Shown here piece after piece: positions 16,381 to 22,786 of a DNA stretch of 22,786 bases. Within the stretch, counting starts at the first letter, position 1. Every line of letters starts with the position of its first letter. This DNA comes from an uncultured Eubacteriales bacterium. Its GTDB lineage: Bacteria > Bacillota > Clostridia > Lachnospirales > Lachnospiraceae. The notes under the pieces are model-generated. The model saw only the letters and a list, made by a program, of their open reading frames with translations, was not told the DNA's origin and ran no database searches. The stretch spans positions 1 to 22,786 of the forward strand of contig ONXW01000240.1 of NCBI GenBank assembly GCA_900321915.1. The letters are read 5' to 3'. Both the position numbers and the translations under genes were made by a program.

Positions 16381-16464
16381 TGCCGGCGGCGGGGATCGAA
16401 CCCGCACGGTGTTGCCACCAACGGATTTTGAGTCCGTCTCGTCTGCCAGTTCCAACACGCCGGC
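16381..16464 (-). tRNA. tRNA-Leu (anticodon CAA)
   Basis: An 84-nt cloverleaf on the minus strand. Acceptor arms GCCGGCG and CGCCGGC pair fully, with discriminator A. The D region contains the leucine-type AACUGGCAGAC. The anticodon stem ACGGA/UCCGU encloses CUCAAAA, giving anticodon CAA (reads UUG). A long variable arm (UGGUGGCAACACC) marks a class II tRNA, and the T arm is GCGGG-UUCGAUC-CCCGC. The 3' CCA is not encoded and must be added afterwards. Confidence 0.96.
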
Positions 16465-16479
16465 ACATTTGCGTTTTTA

Positions 16480-16508
16480 ATCTTATCAGAAGGCTTCTTC
16501 AAATGCAA
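16480..16508 (-). promoter_or_regulatory. Promoter of tRNA-Leu
   Basis: TTGCAT (16508-16503), 17-bp spacer, TAAGAT (16485-16480) on the minus strand, about 15 bp before the mature tRNA 5' end. Confidence 0.6.
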
Positions 16509-16544
16509 CCGGTTTTTGGTATTCCTGTCTTCCGGGAGCGGCGG

Positions 16545-16578
16545 AAAAAAGCGGGGAGCTGCCGTGCGGCAGTTCCCC
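16545..16578 (-). terminator. Terminator after the AICAR transformylase gene
   Basis: On the minus strand GGGGAACTGCC and GGCAGCTCCCC form an 11-bp stem with one mismatch and a GCAC loop, followed by GC and six T residues. It lies directly after the stop codon at 16587. Confidence 0.85.
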
Positions 16579-16586
16579 GGGGCTTA

Positions 16587-17765
16587 TCAGTGATGGAACA
16601 GGCGCATGCCGGTAAAGCACATCACCATGCCGTATTTGTTGCAGGTTTCAATGACGTTGTCATCCCGGATGGAACCGCCCGGCTCGGCGATATAGCAGAC
16701 GCCGCTCTTCTTCGCCCGCTCGATGTTGTCGCCGAAGGGGAAGAACGCGTCGGATCCGAGGGAGACACCGGTCATCTGATCCAGCCATTCTCTCTTTTCT
16801 TCCCTGGTGAATACAGGCGGCTTCTCTTTGAAGATCTTCTCCCAGGCGCCGTCCGCCAGCACATCCATGTACTCCTCGCCGATGTAGACGTCGATGGCAT
16901 TGTCCCGGTCAGCCCGGCGGATTCCGTCGATGAACGGCAGGTTCAGCACCTGCGGCGCCTGCCGGAGGAACCAGTTGTCCGCTTTCTGGCCGGCAAGCCT
17001 TGTGCAGTGCACCCTTGACTGCTGTCCCGCGCCGATGCCGATGGCCTGGCCGCCCTTCACGTAGCAGACGGAATTGGACTGGGTGTACTTCAGGGTGATC
17101 AGGGAGATCATGAGGTCTATCTTCGCCTCTTCGGGAAGATCTTTATTCTCCGTCACGATATTGCCGAGAAGCTCCCGGTCAATCTTAAAGTTCTGGCGGC
17201 CCTGCTCGAAGGTCACGCCGTAAACCTGCTTGCGTTCCACCGGGTCCGGCACATAATCCGGGTCAATCTGAATCACATTGTAATTGCCGTTTCTCTTCTG
17301 CGCCAGAATCTCCAGCGCCTCTTCCGTATATCCGGGGGCGATCACGCCGTCCGAAACCTCTCTCTTAATCAGCTTCGCGGTATCAGCGTCGCAGGTATCC
17401 GAGAGGGAAATGAAATCCCCGAAGGAAGACATCCGGTCCGCGCCCCTGGCCCTCGCGTAGGCACAGGCCAGCGGGGAGAGCCCGCCGCAGTCGTCCACCC
17501 AGTAAATCCTGCGCAGCACATCGTCCAGCGGAAGTCCCACCGCGGCGCCTGCCGGGGAGACGTGCTTAAAGGATGTGGCTGCCGGAAGGCCGGTGGCCTC
17601 CTTCAGCTCTTTCACCAGCTGCCAGCCGTTCAGCGCGTCCAGGAAATTAATATAGCCCGGTTTTCCCTGCAGGACCTTTACGGGAAGATCACTGCCGTCC
17701 TCCATAAAAATCCGGGACGGCTTCTGGTTCGGGTTACATCCGTACTTTAAGGCAAGTTCATTCAT
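16587..17765 (-). CDS. purH: AICAR transformylase, stand-alone (PurH C-terminal domain only)
   Basis: The 392-residue protein covers only the formyltransferase part of PurH, which passes a formyl group from 10-formyl-THF to AICAR to give FAICAR. It begins MNELALKYGCNPNQKP, where PurH proteins have RYGENPHQ. It carries the catalytic Lys-His pair in SFKHVSPAG, plus GIGAGQQSRV and EPGGSIRDDNVIETCNKYGM. The N-terminal IMP cyclohydrolase (MGS-like) domain of bifunctional PurH is absent, and the gene before it encodes a PurO-type cyclohydrolase that supplies that step. AAAGGAG lies 9 bases before the ATG at 17765. Gap to purO is 34 bp, so the two form one unit. Stand-alone forms of this length are known in Clostridia. 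Confidence 0.93.
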   Translation of the reverse strand: MNELALKYGCNPNQKPSRIFMEDGSDLPVKVLQGKPGYINFLDALNGWQLVKELKEATGLPAATSFKHVSPAGAAVGLPLDDVLRRIYWVDDCGGLSPLACAYARARGADRMSSFGDFISLSDTCDADTAKLIKREVSDGVIAPGYTEEALEILAQKRNGNYNVIQIDPDYVPDPVERKQVYGVTFEQGRQNFKIDRELLGNIVTENKDLPEEAKIDLMISLITLKYTQSNSVCYVKGGQAIGIGAGQQSRVHCTRLAGQKADNWFLRQAPQVLNLPFIDGIRRADRDNAIDVYIGEEYMDVLADGAWEKIFKEKPPVFTREEKREWLDQMTGVSLGSDAFFPFGDNIERAKKSGVCYIAEPGGSIRDDNVIETCNKYGMVMCFTGMRLFHH

Positions 17766-17799
17766 CGGTACCAGCTCCTTTCTCACTCTTTCAGCCTGC

Positions 17800-18513
17800 T
17801 TATCTGTTCTTGTTGACGATACGGGAAACCGCTTCGCCCGTCTCGATATCGATATACCGCACAAACAGGGAGACCTTGTTGTCTTCATTGAGGCTCTCCC
17901 AGAGAAGGCCGGTAAACGCGTCGATATCATCCGGGACGGCGATCCGCTTAGGCTCGCCCTCAAAGCTCGGAAGGGGATTTCCGTCATGCTTGTAAGTGCT
18001 GATGAAATGCCCTTCCCCGTCCGCCGGGTTATTGTAGGCAAATGTATAGCGGAGGCAGGAATCCGGCCTGCCTTCATTGCTCTTCAGGATGGAAAGGGCA
18101 TAATTGTATTTTCCCTTTTCCACATGCATCACGCCGGAAATACGGGGGGTATAATTCGGCGCGTCCGGCTCAAATTCACGGCTCCGCAGGGACTGCTCGA
18201 AGGTCATCTGCCGGTCCAGTCCCTCATAGATGGTATCGGTCTGGTCGCCGTTGGTCACGATGGTCTTATTGCCGAGAACCCTCACCGGCGCGTAGATGAT
18301 CAGGCTGGGATCCTCCATCTTCGCGGGGTCAAAAGCCTGGGTTCGGATGCCTTCCCCGTCCTCCACAAACACGCGGTTGCGGCTGTTGGAGCTTCTCCCC
18401 ATGATAAAGTAAGCGCAGACCGCCTTCTTGCCGTCCGCGGATTTGCCGAGGATGATTCCCCTCCCCGGATATGTATTGCCCTGAAGTTCCTTCTCAATAG
18501 AAATCATTTCCAT
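17800..18513 (-). CDS. purO: IMP cyclohydrolase, PurO (archaeal) type
   Basis: The 237-residue protein resembles the archaeal PurO family (IMP_cyclohyd), which closes the ring of FAICAR to give IMP. Stretches such as NTYPGRGIILGKS at the N-terminus, YFIMGRSSNSRNRVF and ISGVMHVEKGKYNYALSILKS are typical. It is not related to the N-terminal half of bifunctional PurH. Pairing with a stand-alone AICAR transformylase directly downstream strongly supports the role. The ATG at 18513 follows AAGGAG by about 9 bases. It has its own promoter (18591-18619) and a leader of about 70 nt with a hairpin GGCAC-GGCAGT-GTGCC (18564-18579). It is divergent from upp. Confidence 0.88.
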   Translation of the reverse strand: MEMISIEKELQGNTYPGRGIILGKSADGKKAVCAYFIMGRSSNSRNRVFVEDGEGIRTQAFDPAKMEDPSLIIYAPVRVLGNKTIVTNGDQTDTIYEGLDRQMTFEQSLRSREFEPDAPNYTPRISGVMHVEKGKYNYALSILKSNEGRPDSCLRYTFAYNNPADGEGHFISTYKHDGNPLPSFEGEPKRIAVPDDIDAFTGLLWESLNEDNKVSLFVRYIDIETGEAVSRIVNKNR

Positions 18514-18546
18514 ACACTGTTCTCCTTATTATTCCAGGGTTTCTGT

Positions 18547-18660
18547 ATCATTTTCACCGCTTTGGCACACTGCCGTGCCGGGGTATCCCTATTATAGCGA
18601 ATCTTCCGTGCCGTGTAAATAATAACGGCGGGAAGCGGTGCCGGACAAAATCATTTTCAC
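18547..18660. repeat. 11-bp direct repeat flanking the purO promoter
   Basis: ATCATTTTCAC occurs at 18547-18557 and again at 18650-18660 (GTGAAAATGAT on the minus strand). One copy is in the purO leader. The other lies between the purO and upp promoters. It may be a pair of regulator sites; that is inference. Confidence 0.4.
18591..18619 (-). promoter_or_regulatory. Promoter of purO-AICAR transformylase unit
   Basis: TTTACA (18619-18614), 17-bp spacer, TATAAT (18596-18591) on the minus strand. Confidence 0.8.
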
Positions 18661-18690
18661 TGTCATCTACCATTTTCCCTAAAGTTCATG

Positions 18691-18696
18691 TATAAT
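18691..18696 (+). promoter_or_regulatory. Candidate -10 box of upp
   Basis: A perfect TATAAT 49 bp before the upp ATG. No convincing -35 box is found 16-18 bp upstream, so an activator might be needed or the call may be wrong. Confidence 0.4.
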
Positions 18697-18744
18697 CATT
18701 AAAGATATCTGAGCTAATCTTTTTTATTCAGGAGGAACAATACG

Positions 18745-19380
18745 ATGGATATGGAAAATATTTTTGTAATGGATCACCCGCTTATTCAGCATAAACTCTC
18801 TCTTCTGAGGGACAAGAACACCGGAACCAATGAATTCCGGAAGATGACCGAAGAGATTGCCGTCCTGATGGGATACGAGGCGCTCCGCGACCTGCCTCTG
18901 GAGGACTGCGAGGTTGAAACCCCCATTGAAAAATGCATGACACCGATGATCGCGGGCAAAAAGCTCGCCGTAGTCCCGATTCTCCGTGCCGGTCTCGGCA
19001 TGACCAACGGTATCCTGGTGCTTGTTCCTTCTGCAAAAATCGGACACATCGGCCTCTACCGCGATCCGAAGACCCATGAGCCGGTAGAATACTACTGCAA
19101 GCTTCCCTCTCCCATCGAGCTGCGCACCATTGTAGTGACCGACCCGATGCTGGCCACCGGCGGATCCGCCTGCGACGCCATCAAGCTCATCAAGGAGCAC
19201 GGCGGCAGAAAGATCAAGTTCATGTGCATGATCGCCGCACCGGAAGGCGTGGAACGTCTTCACAGGGAACACCCGGATGTACAGATCTACATCGGACACA
19301 TTGACCGCTGCCTGAATGAAAATGCCTATATCTGCCCCGGTCTCGGCGATGCGGGCGACCGCATCTTCGGAACCAAGTAA
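18745..19380 (+). CDS. upp: Uracil phosphoribosyltransferase
   Basis: The 211-residue enzyme makes UMP from uracil and PRPP in pyrimidine salvage. The PRPP-binding loop [12 protein letters not shown] is at residues 131-142. RAGLGM (81-86) and the C-terminal [15 protein letters not shown], which contacts uracil, are intact. Length fits the family. AGGAGG lies 9 bases before the ATG at 18745. It is transcribed alone on the plus strand, divergent from purO and convergent with fbp. A long inverted repeat with a T8 tract follows the stop codon. Confidence 0.97.
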   Translation: MDMENIFVMDHPLIQHKLSLLRDKNTGTNEFRKMTEEIAVLMGYEALRDLPLEDCEVETPIEKCMTPMIAGKKLAVVPILRAGLGMTNGILVLVPSAKIGHIGLYRDPKTHEPVEYYCKLPSPIELRTIVVTDPMLATGGSACDAIKLIKEHGGRKIKFMCMIAAPEGVERLHREHPDVQIYIGHIDRCLNENAYICPGLGDAGDRIFGTK

Positions 19381-19406
19381 CATTCAAAAAGACTGCCGCA
19401 TAATGT

Positions 19407-19548
19407 ATGCGATGCATGATCATACTCCTCCGGGAACCGTTTGCACTTAGTCCTCGCGCATCGGCACTAAGGCTCATGCGGACATTCGCCAAGTGCCGGC
19501 GCTGCGGATGTTCCCTCCGGAGTATGATCATGCATCGCATGTTTTTTT
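19407..19548. repeat. Long interrupted inverted repeat with T-tract (structured element) between upp and fbp
   Basis: A perfect 22-bp inverted repeat (19407-19428 with 19519-19540) is followed inward by a 3x3 internal loop and a second 6-bp stem, GGGAAC/GTTCCC (19432-19437 with 19510-19515). The 72 bases inside can fold further: CGGCACT with AGTGCCG (19462-19468, 19492-19498), continued by GCGC/GCGC (19456-19459, 19499-19502). On the plus strand a run of eight T follows the outer stem. It could be a bidirectional terminator with an unusually long insert, a small RNA, or a mobile repeat. Confidence 0.8.
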
Positions 19549-19563
19549 TATTCGTCTGTCTTT

Positions 19564-21522
19564 TTATTTTGTAAACTTCTCCGCGATGGCACCGCTCCGG
19601 TATGCCTCGAGCAGTCTCTCTATATCGTGGATTTTCTCAATCTGTTCCTTCCCGACATCGGTGTCCCTCACCCGTTTCCGGTTATTGGCCCGGGTTACCA
19701 CCCTGCGGTCGGAGTGAATATCACTCTCACTCACGATGGCCGCCTCTGTGGACTCAAAGGGCTGGTGCGCCGCCAGGATCATTCCGTAGGAATTATAGAT
19801 CAGCGTATAGCCGGCGATTCCGGTATCCTTCTGGTACGCCTTGGAGAATCCGCCGTCGATAACCAGGAGCCGGCCGCCGCACTTGATCGGGCTCTCGCCG
19901 TCCTTGCTCTTCACCGGCACGTGGCCGTTGATAATCCGGGCCTCCGGGTTGTCCAGGCCGAACTCGCGGAGCACACTGTCGATGATCTCCGCCTTCTCAT
20001 ACAGCTGGTAATACGCGTTTTTCTTCTCCTTGTGCGTTTCTTTCTCGGCGATATAGTAGCGCTCAAAAGTCGCCATCTTATCTTTTCCGAACAGCGGGGA
20101 ATCCTGGTGCAGCCAGCTCCACCACATCAGGTCCCTGCCCTTTTCCCGCTCTTCTTCATTGAGGGACATAAACGCCTTGCGGATATAGTTCTCCACCGCG
20201 TCAAATACCGCCTTGCCCCTGTATTTTTTGCCGTAAATGTCAATATCCCGGAAGCTTCCGTCGTCATTGAGCAGGATGCAGCCGTGGTACAGGAGGTTGT
20301 TGTTGGAGATCTTATAGAGCGCTCCTTTGGAAAGCAGGAATTTCACATGCTCCTGCAGTTTTTCACAGTTCTGGAATGCATGGACCAGGCGGTCCATGAT
20401 CTCGGCCTCCTGTTCCGTGAAGGCGTAGGGATTCTCCCGGTCCACCGTCGGGAAGTTCATATCCAGCATCTTGTAAGACTTGCCGTCTATCGTGATGGTC
20501 CCCTCGTCCCAGTTGATCAGGTGGAGCAGGTTCCTGTCATCCATGCGGTATTCGGGACGCCGCATGATGGTCTGTCCCTCCGCTTTCCACTGCAGGACAG
20601 AGATGGCCTTGTGCACCTTGAGATTGATCTCTTTCTCCTTCGGGTCGCTGGAGCTGCTGCCCTTCAGCTTGAACACGGTGCAGGGATCCCCGGCGTAGGT
20701 GTCCGTGGCGTAGGTCGCCAGCGGCAGCATATTAATGCCGTAACCATCCTCCAGGATGTCCATATTGCCGTAGCGCGCACAGATACGGATAACGTTGCAG
20801 ATGCAGCCCATCTGCCCCGCGGCGGCTCCCATCCAGAGGACGTCGTGGTTGCCCCACTGGATATCCAGGGAGTGATACTGCATAAGCTTGTCCATGATGA
20901 GGTGGGGTCCGGGACCGCGGTCAAAGATATCACCGACGATATGCAGGTGGTCAACGACCAGGCGCTGGATCAGCTCGCTCAGGGCGATGATGAAATCCCT
21001 GGCGCGCCCCACGCGGATGATGGTATCCACGATGGAATCATAGTAGGATTCCTTGTCCGCGATATCCCCCTTTTCGGTCAGGAGCTCCTCCAGCACATAG
21101 GCAAATTCCTTCGGCAGCGCCTTCCTTACCTTGGAACGCGTATATTTGCTGGCGGCATTCCGCGCCACCGTGATCAGGCGGTACAGGGTGATCCGGTACC
21201 AGTCCTCCACGTTCGGCTCATCCCGCAGGATCAACCTCATTTTTTCCGCGGGGTAATAGATCAGCGTCGCGAGGGTCTGTTTGTCCTTTTTCCCCAGCGC
21301 GTTGCCGAAAGCGTCCTCGATCTTTGAACGGACAGAACCGGAACCGTTCTTCAGCACGTGATTGAAAGCCTCATACTCCCCGTGGACGTCCGACATGAAG
21401 TGCTCCGTCCCCTTCGGCAGGTTCATGATTGCCTCCAGGTTTATCACCTCCGTAGACGCCGCGGCGATCGTCGGATAAAGCTCCGCCATTCTGTCCAGGT
21501 ATCTGGCTTCCAGAGATTTCAT
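19564..21522 (-). CDS. fbp: Fructose-1,6-bisphosphatase, class III
   Basis: The 652-residue protein removes the 1-phosphate from fructose 1,6-bisphosphate in gluconeogenesis. It is the class III (Firmicutes, YydE/Fbp) type, with a metallophosphatase core: SDVHGEYEAF near residue 44, GDIFDRGPG, and QWGNHDVLWMG supply the metal ligands, and INGHVPVKSKDGESP is in the C-terminal part. Length is normal for the class. AAGGAGG lies 7 bases before the ATG at 21522. It starts 29 bp after the small putative lipoprotein gene on the same strand, so co-transcription is possible. The structured inverted repeat lies directly downstream. Confidence 0.97.
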   Translation of the reverse strand: MKSLEARYLDRMAELYPTIAAASTEVINLEAIMNLPKGTEHFMSDVHGEYEAFNHVLKNGSGSVRSKIEDAFGNALGKKDKQTLATLIYYPAEKMRLILRDEPNVEDWYRITLYRLITVARNAASKYTRSKVRKALPKEFAYVLEELLTEKGDIADKESYYDSIVDTIIRVGRARDFIIALSELIQRLVVDHLHIVGDIFDRGPGPHLIMDKLMQYHSLDIQWGNHDVLWMGAAAGQMGCICNVIRICARYGNMDILEDGYGINMLPLATYATDTYAGDPCTVFKLKGSSSSDPKEKEINLKVHKAISVLQWKAEGQTIMRRPEYRMDDRNLLHLINWDEGTITIDGKSYKMLDMNFPTVDRENPYAFTEQEAEIMDRLVHAFQNCEKLQEHVKFLLSKGALYKISNNNLLYHGCILLNDDGSFRDIDIYGKKYRGKAVFDAVENYIRKAFMSLNEEEREKGRDLMWWSWLHQDSPLFGKDKMATFERYYIAEKETHKEKKNAYYQLYEKAEIIDSVLREFGLDNPEARIINGHVPVKSKDGESPIKCGGRLLVIDGGFSKAYQKDTGIAGYTLIYNSYGMILAAHQPFESTEAAIVSESDIHSDRRVVTRANNRKRVRDTDVGKEQIEKIHDIERLLEAYRSGAIAEKFTK

Positions 21523-21551
21523 AATCTTCCTCCTTCATAGAAACAGCCTGC

Positions 21552-22013
21552 TCAGTTAATCCCGGCGATATCCCAGGAAAAAGGCCCTGTTTTCCGGACG
21601 GAAACGGTTCCGCTCTTTTTTTCCGGGATGACCGGCGTTACCGGCTCATCCCCCTTAAACAGGACCACATAATAATCCAGCTCGTACCGGAACGCGTACT
21701 CCGGGGCATCCTCCCCAGGGACGGGCTCCAGCACAATATCCCCGGCCGTGACGCGCTCCACCGGCATGGGATACCCATAGTCCCGCTGCGTCACGGCGTC
21801 CGGCATATCAAGCGCTTCACTCCCCGAAGGGAGCGGCCGGTCATACTCATATATGGAGTAGGTGAACATATCCCGGAGCAGCGCCCTGGCCTGCTCCCCG
21901 GGCGAAACCGCCCACCGGAAAGCAGCGCAGGCGGAAAGAGCAAAAAAACAGGCCGCCAGTATGACCGGCAAATGCTGCCGCATAAGCTTCGGTACCGTGT
22001 GCCTGTTCTCCAT
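21552..22013 (-). CDS. Small putative lipoprotein or membrane-anchored protein, unknown function
   Basis: I do not recognise this family. From the chosen ATG the protein has 153 residues. A basic N-terminus is followed by a hydrophobic stretch at about 15-36 that ends in LSAC (Cys29), a good lipobox, though it could also be a plain membrane anchor. The rest is soluble, acidic and proline-rich with no repeats. GGAGG lies 7 bases before the ATG at 22013. Longer in-frame starts exist at 22034 (GAGG 5 bases before) and 22085. The 22085 start would make an almost leaderless mRNA because the predicted transcription start is near 22087. It sits between glgP and fbp on the same strand. Confidence 0.6.
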   Translation of the reverse strand: MENRHTVPKLMRQHLPVILAACFFALSACAAFRWAVSPGEQARALLRDMFTYSIYEYDRPLPSGSEALDMPDAVTQRDYGYPMPVERVTAGDIVLEPVPGEDAPEYAFRYELDYYVVLFKGDEPVTPVIPEKKSGTVSVRKTGPFSWDIAGIN

Positions 22014-22093
22014 CCCCGCGCCTCCGGAAATCATTGCTTCCTCAAACTGCCTGATACTCTCCCCGGCCAGAAAGCGGGGCATCATCTGTTATC

Positions 22094-22122
22094 ATTGTAA
22101 GGGAAAAGCCCGGCGATTTCAA
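22094..22122 (-). promoter_or_regulatory. Promoter of the small lipoprotein gene (and perhaps fbp)
   Basis: TTGAAA (22122-22117), 17-bp spacer, TACAAT (22099-22094) on the minus strand. The -35 box lies in the loop of the glgP terminator hairpin. Confidence 0.6.
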
Positions 22123-22137
22123 GTATCCGCCGGGCTT
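22104..22137 (-). terminator. Terminator after glgP
   Basis: On the minus strand GCCCGGCG (22135-22128) and CGCCGGGC (22115-22108) form an 8-bp stem (9 bp with the flanking A-T pair), with a 12-nt loop, followed by TTTT. It lies 27 bp after the glgP stop codon. Confidence 0.8.
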
Positions 22138-22163
22138 CCGCTTTGCCAGTATTCACAGAATCA

Positions 22164-22786
22164 TCAGGTTTCGTCCACATCCACCTGAATCTTCTTCAGT
22201 TTCCAGATATCCTTTACATATTCTTCGATGGTGCGGTCCGAAGAGAACTTTCCGCTGCACGCCACGTTCAGGATGGCGGATTTCGCCCAGCGCTTCTCAT
22301 CGCGGTAGGCTTCTTCCACGCGCATCTGCGCGCCGTCGTAAGCGCGGAAATCCTTCAGGATAAAGTACGGGTCAGCCTTGTCGCTGTTCTTGGTATTCAG
22401 CAGGGAGTTGTAGATATCCCGGAACAGCTCCGGATCCTCCGGCGAATAGAAGCCGTTGATCAGCTGCATCAGCACCCGGCGGATATCCTGATCCGTGTTG
22501 AAGATCTCCTGCGGGTTGTAGCCGCCGTGCTTCTCGTAATTGATGACCTCATCGGAGGAAAGGCCGAAGATAAAGGCATTTTCCTGTCCCATCTCTTCCA
22601 CCATCTCCACGTTGGCGCCGTCCATGGTGCCTATGGTCAGCGCGCCGTTCAGCATGAACTTCATATTGCCGGTACCGGACGCTTCCTTGCTGGCCGTGGA
22701 TATCTGCTCCGACACATCCGACGCGGAAAAGATCATCTCGGCATTGCTCACACGGTAATCTTCGATAAAGACCACCTTGATCTTGC
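22164..22786 (-). CDS. glgP: Glycogen/starch/alpha-glucan phosphorylase, C-terminal part
   Basis: About 207 C-terminal residues are visible; the 5' part lies beyond the window edge. The segment KVVFIEDYRVSNAEMIFSAS and then EASGTGNMKFMLNGA contains the lysine that binds pyridoxal phosphate (in GNMKF), followed by GTMDGANVEM, all diagnostic of glycogen phosphorylase. The enzyme releases glucose 1-phosphate from glycogen or other alpha-1,4-glucans. Full proteins have roughly 750-850 residues, so about a quarter is present. The C-terminus ends normally, with a terminator 27 bp further on. The methionine-like start near 22775 is an internal valine codon, not a true start. Confidence 0.96.
   Translation of the reverse strand, partial: KIKVVFIEDYRVSNAEMIFSASDVSEQISTASKEASGTGNMKFMLNGALTIGTMDGANVEMVEEMGQENAFIFGLSSDEVINYEKHGGYNPQEIFNTDQDIRRVLMQLINGFYSPEDPELFRDIYNSLLNTKNSDKADPYFILKDFRAYDGAQMRVEEAYRDEKRWAKSAILNVACSGKFSSDRTIEEYVKDIWKLKKIQVDVDET

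Noticed and set aside
15861..16508. A longer 215-codon version of the zinc-finger gene
   Set aside because: It would run through the tRNA-Leu gene and its terminator; the GTG at 16217 has AGGAGG at ideal distance.
19407..19548. 6S RNA
   Set aside because: The long hairpin form is suggestive, but the element is shorter than usual, no promoter fits its 5' end, and no conserved central bubble can be assigned by eye.
19627..21327. A 566-codon plus-strand frame opposite fbp
   Set aside because: Shadow of the conserved fbp reading frame; no start signals.

Overview
The window looks like a chromosomal segment of a fairly GC-rich anaerobic Firmicute, most likely Clostridia and probably close to Lachnospiraceae. 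The clues are a one-polypeptide aldehyde oxidoreductase, a class III fructose-1,6-bisphosphatase, IMP synthesis split between a PurO-type cyclohydrolase and a stand-alone AICAR transformylase, a PolA without visible proofreading residues, strong AGGAGG-type ribosome binding sites and sigma-A promoters with 17-bp spacing. I see no phage genes, transposases or CRISPR arrays. Taxonomy is inferred from gene content only.

Layout. (1) 1-1865: 5' two thirds of a molybdenum aldehyde oxidoreductase (minus strand, cut by the window edge), with a clear promoter and a leader that can fold into a three-way junction. (2) 1934-4423: a two-gene minus-strand unit, a GH18 lipoprotein then a patatin-like hydrolase, with promoter and terminator. 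(3) 4534-7237: pta-ackA (acetyl-CoA to acetate with ATP gain), then rpmF with its own consensus promoter and a strong terminator. The DUF177 gene that often precedes rpmF is absent. (4) 7317-8627: tmcAL on the plus strand, divergent from pta; its product activates acetate for tRNA modification. (5) 8620-16289: seven tightly spaced minus-strand genes: zinc-finger anti-sigma-like membrane protein, polA, coaE, walJ-like hydrolase, ACT protein, UPF0210 protein, FAD oxidoreductase. The last gene overlaps the end of tmcAL tail to tail. (6) 16344-16508: tRNA-Leu(CAA) with promoter and terminator. (7) 16545-18619: purO and an AICAR transformylase as a two-gene purine unit. (8) 18691-19380: upp on the plus strand, divergent from purO. 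(9) 19407-19548: a large interrupted inverted repeat with a T-tract between the convergent upp and fbp. (10) 19564-22786: fbp, a small putative lipoprotein, and the 3' end of glycogen phosphorylase, all on the minus strand.

Most of the genes are housekeeping: overflow acetate metabolism, nucleotide synthesis and salvage, DNA repair, CoA synthesis, gluconeogenesis and glycogen use. I did not find a clear new multi-gene system. The best candidates for something undescribed are non-coding: the structured element between upp and fbp, the three-way-junction leader of the aldehyde oxidoreductase, and an 11-bp direct repeat around the purO/upp divergent promoters. No stretch longer than 300 bases lacks a gene.
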